From NCBI GenBank assembly GCA_030152265.1, contig JASLHQ010000138.1, positions 1 through 9,146 of the forward strand: a stretch of 9,146 bases of DNA. Reading direction: 5' to 3'. This DNA is from Savagea sp. (GTDB taxonomy: Bacteria > Bacillota > Bacilli > Bacillales_A > Planococcaceae). Below, piece by piece: positions 5,866 through 9,146 of the stretch; the stretch's first letter is position 1, and the number at the start of each line of letters is the position of its first letter. Position numbers and translations under genes: made by a program. The notes beneath the pieces were generated by a model. The model did not search any database, was not told the DNA's origin, and saw only the letters and a list, made by a program, of their open reading frames with translations.

Positions 5866-8151
5866 CTACTGAAGCAATGTTTGTTTTAATTGATTGTATG
5901 AACTGTATAACAAGTCACGCTCAAGCGAGATTTGACGCTCTCTTTGTTGGTAAGTCGGAGCATCTTCTAAATTTCGTTTTTCGATATTCGGCGCAATTGT
6001 AAATACACTACCTTCTAGTGTAACAAATTTTAAGTCTAAAAACACTTTTAACATAAAGACAATCGTGTCTTTTTTCCAACCTTTTTGCTTCGCAATCCAT
6101 TGCCATTCTTTCACAAAATCGAGATGACCACGCTGTTTGATCGCTTGGAACAACCATCCGAACATTTCACGTGTTGGGATACGCTCCATGTAATACGTTT
6201 GAGCGACATAAAAATGACAATATAAACGATGTGGCTTATGGCGTTCAATGATCGTTGTCAGTTGCGTCATATCATCTGGCAAGTCGAGAAAGACGAGCAC
6301 CTTTTCTTCTCCTGTTAAATCTTCAGCCATCGTTAAAGGGACATGTTTGGCAAAGCGTTCCGCATGTTGCGGCTGGAATAAAATAAATGTGGCATTTGGA
6401 GCTACTTTAGGTAGCCATTGTTGCAATTGTTCAATTCCACGCATGTCGAACACTTGAACGTCTTTCGACTGCAAATCTTCCAACATAAATTGTGGATTGC
6501 GTCTACCGTTCCATTCGTTAATTTGAATGTCACCTGCTAACGAAACCGTTGTTCCTACTGTAAGTTCATCTGCTACTTCACCAAATTGGAAACCGATACA
6601 ATCGAGCGCATCTGTCGTCGTTCCTACTTTCAATTTTAAATGATTTAGTGCTGAACCGATTTTTCTCATTTCAAGCACTTTCACATTTTCAATCATATAG
6701 GTCGGCTTCGGAAAACCGATTCCGAACGGACGAAGTTTTTTCATGTCGTCTAAAACGTCTAAGTCGATTTCATCGATTGTCGTTTGAACGTCAATCGTCA
6801 ATTTAGGAATGTAGTCTTCAGATGTCAACGTTTCGCGCGCAATGGCGATGAGTCGCTCACGCAACGGTTCAATTTGTTCGATTGGAATCGTCAATCCTGC
6901 TGCCATCGCATGTCCCCCGTACTTCTCTACAATCGGTTCACTTTGTTTGAGCGCTTCATATAAATGATAGCCTTCAATACTGCGCGCCGATCCTTTCGCT
7001 TCACCTGTTTCGCGGTCGATGCCGAGAATGATCGTCGGGCGATAATATTTATCCGTAATGCGAGAAGCGACGATTCCAACAACTCCTGGATTCCACCCTT
7101 CTTTCGCCAGTACAATCACTTCCGGCACTTCAGTATAAGCTTGCATCATTTGCTCAGCTTCTTCCGTAATTGTTTGGACCATTTGTTGACGGTCTACGTT
7201 CATTTCATTTAATTGCATTGCGTAAGAGCTTGCTTCTGTCGCTGTTTCGGCATTTAATAATTGTACTGCAAGCGCGGCATCTTGTAAGCGTCCAGGAGCG
7301 TTTAAACGTGGTCCATATGAAAATCCTACTGTTTCCTCATCCGCTTCGAAAAGAGGAGTTTTACTCGCTTCTGCAAGCGCACGCAAGCCGATATCTTCAC
7401 TCTTTTGCAATAAAGATAGTCCGCGCTTCACAATGTAACGATTTTCGTCGACGAGAGGCACGAGGTCTGCAATCGTCCCGATCGCTACATACGGTAATAA
7501 TGTTTCATCCACTTCTCCGAGCAAAGCGGTCGCTAATTTAAAAGCGACACCAACTCCTGCTAATTCTGGAAACGGGTAATTTCCTTCGGGATGTCGCGGA
7601 TGAATAATACAATCGGCAGGCGGTAACGTTTCACCAATTTCATGGTGATCAGTGACGATGACCGTTGCTCCTAAACTTTGCGCATGAGCAATTGCATCAT
7701 GACCTGAAATCCCATTATCGACCGTAATAATAAGTTCAAACCCTTCGTGAATCTTCTCTTCAAAAAGTTCTGCATTCGGACCATACCCATGTTTAAAACG
7801 GTTCGGAATCGCGTAATCGACGAGCGCTCCAAGCGATTGTAATGCACGTAGTAAAACGGTTGTACTCGTCACGCCGTCCGCATCATAATCCCCGTAAATT
7901 AAAATTGGCACTTGGCTATCGATCGCAAATTGAATCGTCTCGACTGCTTCATCCATTTGATACATTGAAAATGGGTCATGCAATGCGGTATGATCCATCT
8001 CTATAAATTGTTTCGCCTCTTCAACTGTTTGAATGTCTCGTGCCACTAATATTTTGGCAAGTAAAGGCGGAATATGTAAAGCATCGCAAAATGATTGAAT
8101 GAGCGCTTCGTCACTACTCATCATTTGCCATTGACTATTTGATTGAATCAT
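5866..8151 (-). CDS. recJ: Single-stranded-DNA-specific 5'-3' exonuclease RecJ
   Basis: RecJ degrades single-stranded DNA 5' to 3' using Mn2+ or Mg2+, acting in the RecF recombination pathway, mismatch repair and base-excision repair. From the ATG at 8151 it has 761 residues, near the length of B. subtilis RecJ. The DHH domain holds YGDYDADG (86-93), VDNGISGH (about 145-152), VTDHH (166-170) and IADLVPL with D229. RLNAPGR is at 282-288. The DHHA1 domain shows GWNPGVVGIVASR (352-364) and GGHAMAAGL (412-420). An OB-fold region at about 450-560 is followed by the Firmicute-type RecJ C-terminal domain. The ATG at 8151 is chosen because GGAGTG sits about 8 nt before it. An in-frame GTG at 8160 would add three residues and is the alternative. 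A strong terminator upstream implies its own promoter; apt follows after 15 nt. Confidence 0.97.
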   Translation of the reverse strand: MIQSNSQWQMMSSDEALIQSFCDALHIPPLLAKILVARDIQTVEEAKQFIEMDHTALHDPFSMYQMDEAVETIQFAIDSQVPILIYGDYDADGVTSTTVLLRALQSLGALVDYAIPNRFKHGYGPNAELFEEKIHEGFELIITVDNGISGHDAIAHAQSLGATVIVTDHHEIGETLPPADCIIHPRHPEGNYPFPELAGVGVAFKLATALLGEVDETLLPYVAIGTIADLVPLVDENRYIVKRGLSLLQKSEDIGLRALAEASKTPLFEADEETVGFSYGPRLNAPGRLQDAALAVQLLNAETATEASSYAMQLNEMNVDRQQMVQTITEEAEQMMQAYTEVPEVIVLAKEGWNPGVVGIVASRITDKYYRPTIILGIDRETGEAKGSARSIEGYHLYEALKQSEPIVEKYGGHAMAAGLTIPIEQIEPLRERLIAIARETLTSEDYIPKLTIDVQTTIDEIDLDVLDDMKKLRPFGIGFPKPTYMIENVKVLEMRKIGSALNHLKLKVGTTTDALDCIGFQFGEVADELTVGTTVSLAGDIQINEWNGRRNPQFMLEDLQSKDVQVFDMRGIEQLQQWLPKVAPNATFILFQPQHAERFAKHVPLTMAEDLTGEEKVLVFLDLPDDMTQLTTIIERHKPHRLYCHFYVAQTYYMERIPTREMFGWLFQAIKQRGHLDFVKEWQWIAKQKGWKKDTIVFMLKVFLDLKFVTLEGSVFTIAPNIEKRNLEDAPTYQQRERQISLERDLLYSSYNQLKQTLLQ

Positions 8152-8157
8152 TGTAAT

Positions 8158-8164
8158 CACTCCA
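8158..8164 (-). promoter_or_regulatory. Ribosome binding site supporting the recJ ATG at 8151
   Basis: On the minus strand TGGAGTG followed by ATTACA precedes the ATG, a good match and distance. It overlaps the alternative GTG start (8158-8160), which would have to use the weaker AGAGGAAG further upstream (about 8169-8176). Confidence 0.6.
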
Positions 8165-8176
8165 TCTCTTCCTCTA

Positions 8177-8182
8177 AGTATA
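8177..8182 (-). promoter_or_regulatory. Candidate -10 box for recJ
   Basis: TATACT on the minus strand is a good -10 match lying between the upstream terminator and the recJ ribosome binding site. The -35 region at the proper distance (about 8200-8205, TTTCGT) is poor and overlaps the terminator U-tract. A promoter is expected here because of that terminator, but the exact boxes are uncertain. Confidence 0.4.
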
Positions 8183-8202
8183 CCGAATTTACGTACAAAA
8201 CG

Positions 8203-8256
8203 AAAAAGGATAAGTACCCACTATGCGAGACTGTGCATAGTCATGTACTTATCCTT
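8203..8256 (-). terminator. Large two-tier intrinsic terminator after the LapA-like gene
   Basis: On the minus strand an outer 12-bp stem pairs 8245-8256 with 8206-8217. Inside it, after a small internal loop, a perfect 7-bp stem pairs 8235-8241 with 8220-8226 around an 8-nt loop. A T-run (8203-8207) follows. It begins 4 nt after the stop codon of the LapA-like gene, and 51 nt separate it from the recJ start. The fold is longer than a usual terminator. The plus strand lacks a good T-run after the stem. Confidence 0.9.
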
Positions 8257-8259
8257 CGC

Positions 8260-8601
8260 TTATTGTTCGTCAATGACTGCTACTTCGTTCGTAATATCAC
8301 GAACGACGACATCTTGTTGCGGAACGATTCGCAATTGTTCTTGCCGTAACAATTCTTCTTTTTCTTCAATAATCGCTTGCAGACGTTTCACTTCTTGTCT
8401 ATATTGCATACGACGGAAGAGCGCAAATGAGCCACTGATGAATGCTCCGATTAAGACACTCGCTAAAATGACGAGTACGAGTGGCATCTCTGCCGTTGTA
8501 AAAACAAAGTTGACGATGACAGGTCGAATGTTGACGATTGAAAAAATCGCCACGACAATCGCTAACAATAAGCTAACGATTAACATCCATTGTGTTTTCA
8601 T
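8260..8601 (-). CDS. LapA-domain (DUF1049) small membrane protein, YrvD-like
   Basis: This is a 113-residue protein with a hydrophobic segment at about 5-24, a short loop with NFVF, a second hydrophobic segment at about 40-62, and then basic residues. An acidic/basic helical stretch follows at about 66-90 that could form a coiled coil (EVKRLQ, EEKEELLRQEQ). This layout is that of LapA-domain proteins, which sit in the inner membrane with a cytoplasmic tail. The E. coli member acts in lipopolysaccharide assembly control, which cannot apply to a Gram-positive cell, so the function here is unknown. The position between secF and recJ matches B. subtilis yrvD as I recall it. A strong GGGAGGAAT ribosome binding site lies just before the ATG. 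It is followed by the large terminator and may be transcribed from secF or from its own weak promoter. Confidence 0.85.
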   Translation of the reverse strand: MKTQWMLIVSLLLAIVVAIFSIVNIRPVIVNFVFTTAEMPLVLVILASVLIGAFISGSFALFRRMQYRQEVKRLQAIIEEKEELLRQEQLRIVPQQDVVVRDITNEVAVIDEQ

Positions 8602-8629
8602 TTGAATTCCTCCCTCGCTTCATTTGTAA

Positions 8630-8654
8630 AGTAGACGGCCATACGCCGTCTACT
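8630..8654 (-). other. GC-rich perfect hairpin between secF and the LapA-like gene
   Basis: A perfect 10-bp inverted repeat (8630-8639 with 8645-8654, 5-nt loop) lies 11 nt after the secF stop codon. On the minus strand only TTTAC follows, so it lacks the U-tract of an efficient intrinsic terminator. It could be a weak terminator that partly uncouples the two genes, or a structure that protects the 3' end of secF mRNA after processing. Confidence 0.7.
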
Positions 8655-8665
8655 CATACTATCCA

Positions 8666-9146
8666 TTATACGACAGGCTCGTCTGAACCCCATTTTTTCT
8701 TCTCTTTTTCAACGTCAATCGCGCCTTTTTCTTTCAATTGCTTCTTCTTCAAGTCAAACCAAATTTGAGCTGAAATAAAGATTGAAGAATATGTTCCGGC
8801 GAGTAAACCGATGAGTAATGCGACAGAGAACGGACGAATTGAATCCGCACCGAGTGCAATTAACGCAACGACTACGAAAATGACCGTTAAAATTGTATTA
8901 ACCGAACGCCCTAACGTTTGACGTAATGATTTGTTGACGATTGTTGCCAATTCCTCTTCGGTCTTCACTTTACCTGAACGTGTCATATTTTCCCGAATTC
9001 GGTCAAATGTGACGATCGTATCGTTGATGGAATACCCGACAATCGTCAAGACGGCTGCGATAAATGTAATGTCAACTTCCATTCGGACGATACTGAACAC
9101 CGCAATCATAAAGAATGCGTCATGCAACAATCCGATAACAGAAGCG
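8666..9146 (-). CDS. secF: Protein-export membrane protein SecF (C-terminal part, possibly of a SecDF fusion)
   Basis: SecF, with SecD, uses the proton gradient to help pull secreted proteins through SecYEG. The visible 159 residues run from the window edge to a TAA at 8666-8668. They contain ASVIGLLHDA, then membrane segments at about 9-21, 24-40, 81-99 and 106-128, and the conserved SecF signature GYSINDTIVTFDRIRE at 37-52. A charged lysine-rich cytoplasmic tail ends the protein, as in Bacillales. In Bacillus SecD and SecF are one polypeptide (SecDF). The N-terminal part is outside the window, so fusion cannot be decided here. Just downstream are a GC-rich hairpin and the LapA-like gene. 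Identity as SecF is secure. Confidence 0.95.
   Translation of the reverse strand, partial: ASVIGLLHDAFFMIAVFSIVRMEVDITFIAAVLTIVGYSINDTIVTFDRIRENMTRSGKVKTEEELATIVNKSLRQTLGRSVNTILTVIFVVVALIALGADSIRPFSVALLIGLLAGTYSSIFISAQIWFDLKKKQLKEKGAIDVEKEKKKWGSDEPVV

Noticed and set aside
8158..8160. GTG start for recJ
   Set aside because: It is possible, but the ATG at 8151 has the better placed GGAGTG site. The difference is only three residues and is noted in the recJ entry.
1..9146. Mobile element, CRISPR array, phage, toxin-antitoxin or defence system
   Set aside because: All large frames belong to conserved housekeeping families. The repeats seen are terminator or T-box hairpins, and no transposase, integrase, direct-repeat array or tRNA gene was seen.

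Overview
This is a core-chromosome window from a low-to-moderate-GC Gram-positive bacterium of the Bacillales. The evidence is gene content and order (hisS with a T-box leader, an SH3b/Amidase_3 wall hydrolase, dtd, relA, apt, recJ, a LapA/YrvD-like membrane protein, secF), strong AGGAGG-type ribosome binding sites, and intrinsic terminators with long U-tracts. The order resembles the hisS-yrvJ-dtd-relA-apt-recJ-yrvD-secDF stretch of Bacillus subtilis as I remember it. The genus cannot be fixed by eye; an Exiguobacterium-like or related lineage is a guess.

Layout. Positions 1-560 (minus) hold the N-terminal 186 codons of hisS, cut by the window edge. Positions 561-950 hold no protein gene. 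They contain the hisS T-box leader with its terminator, the hisS promoter, and candidate promoters for the divergent gene. Positions 951-2489 (plus) encode a secreted N-acetylmuramoyl-L-alanine amidase with four SH3b repeats, starting at TTG. A terminator that can work in both directions (2493-2535) separates it from the convergent dtd. The rest is on the minus strand, read from high to low coordinates: secF (C-terminal end, 8666-9146), lapA/yrvD-like (8260-8601), recJ (5866-8151), apt (5329-5850), relA (2987-5206) and dtd (2534-2974).

Transcription units inferred from spacing and terminators: (1) secF, possibly reading into the LapA-like gene, ending at a large two-tier terminator (8203-8256). 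(2) recJ-apt, 15 nt apart, ending at a terminator at 5289-5320. (3) relA-dtd, 12 nt apart, with a recognisable promoter (5246-5274) and ending at the shared terminator. (4) hisS, controlled by uncharged tRNA through the T-box. (5) the amidase alone on the plus strand.

Functional themes are translation and its quality control (HisRS, D-aminoacyl-tRNA deacylase), the stringent response (bifunctional Rel), purine salvage (Apt), DNA repair (RecJ), cell wall turnover (amidase) and protein export (SecF). All genes look intact and typical for their families. I saw no mobile element, CRISPR array, phage gene or unrecognised multi-gene system. The points most worth a second look are regulatory: the overlapping divergent promoters at 848-880, including a possible sigma-B-type site for the amidase, and the unusual hairpins at 8203-8256 and 8630-8654.
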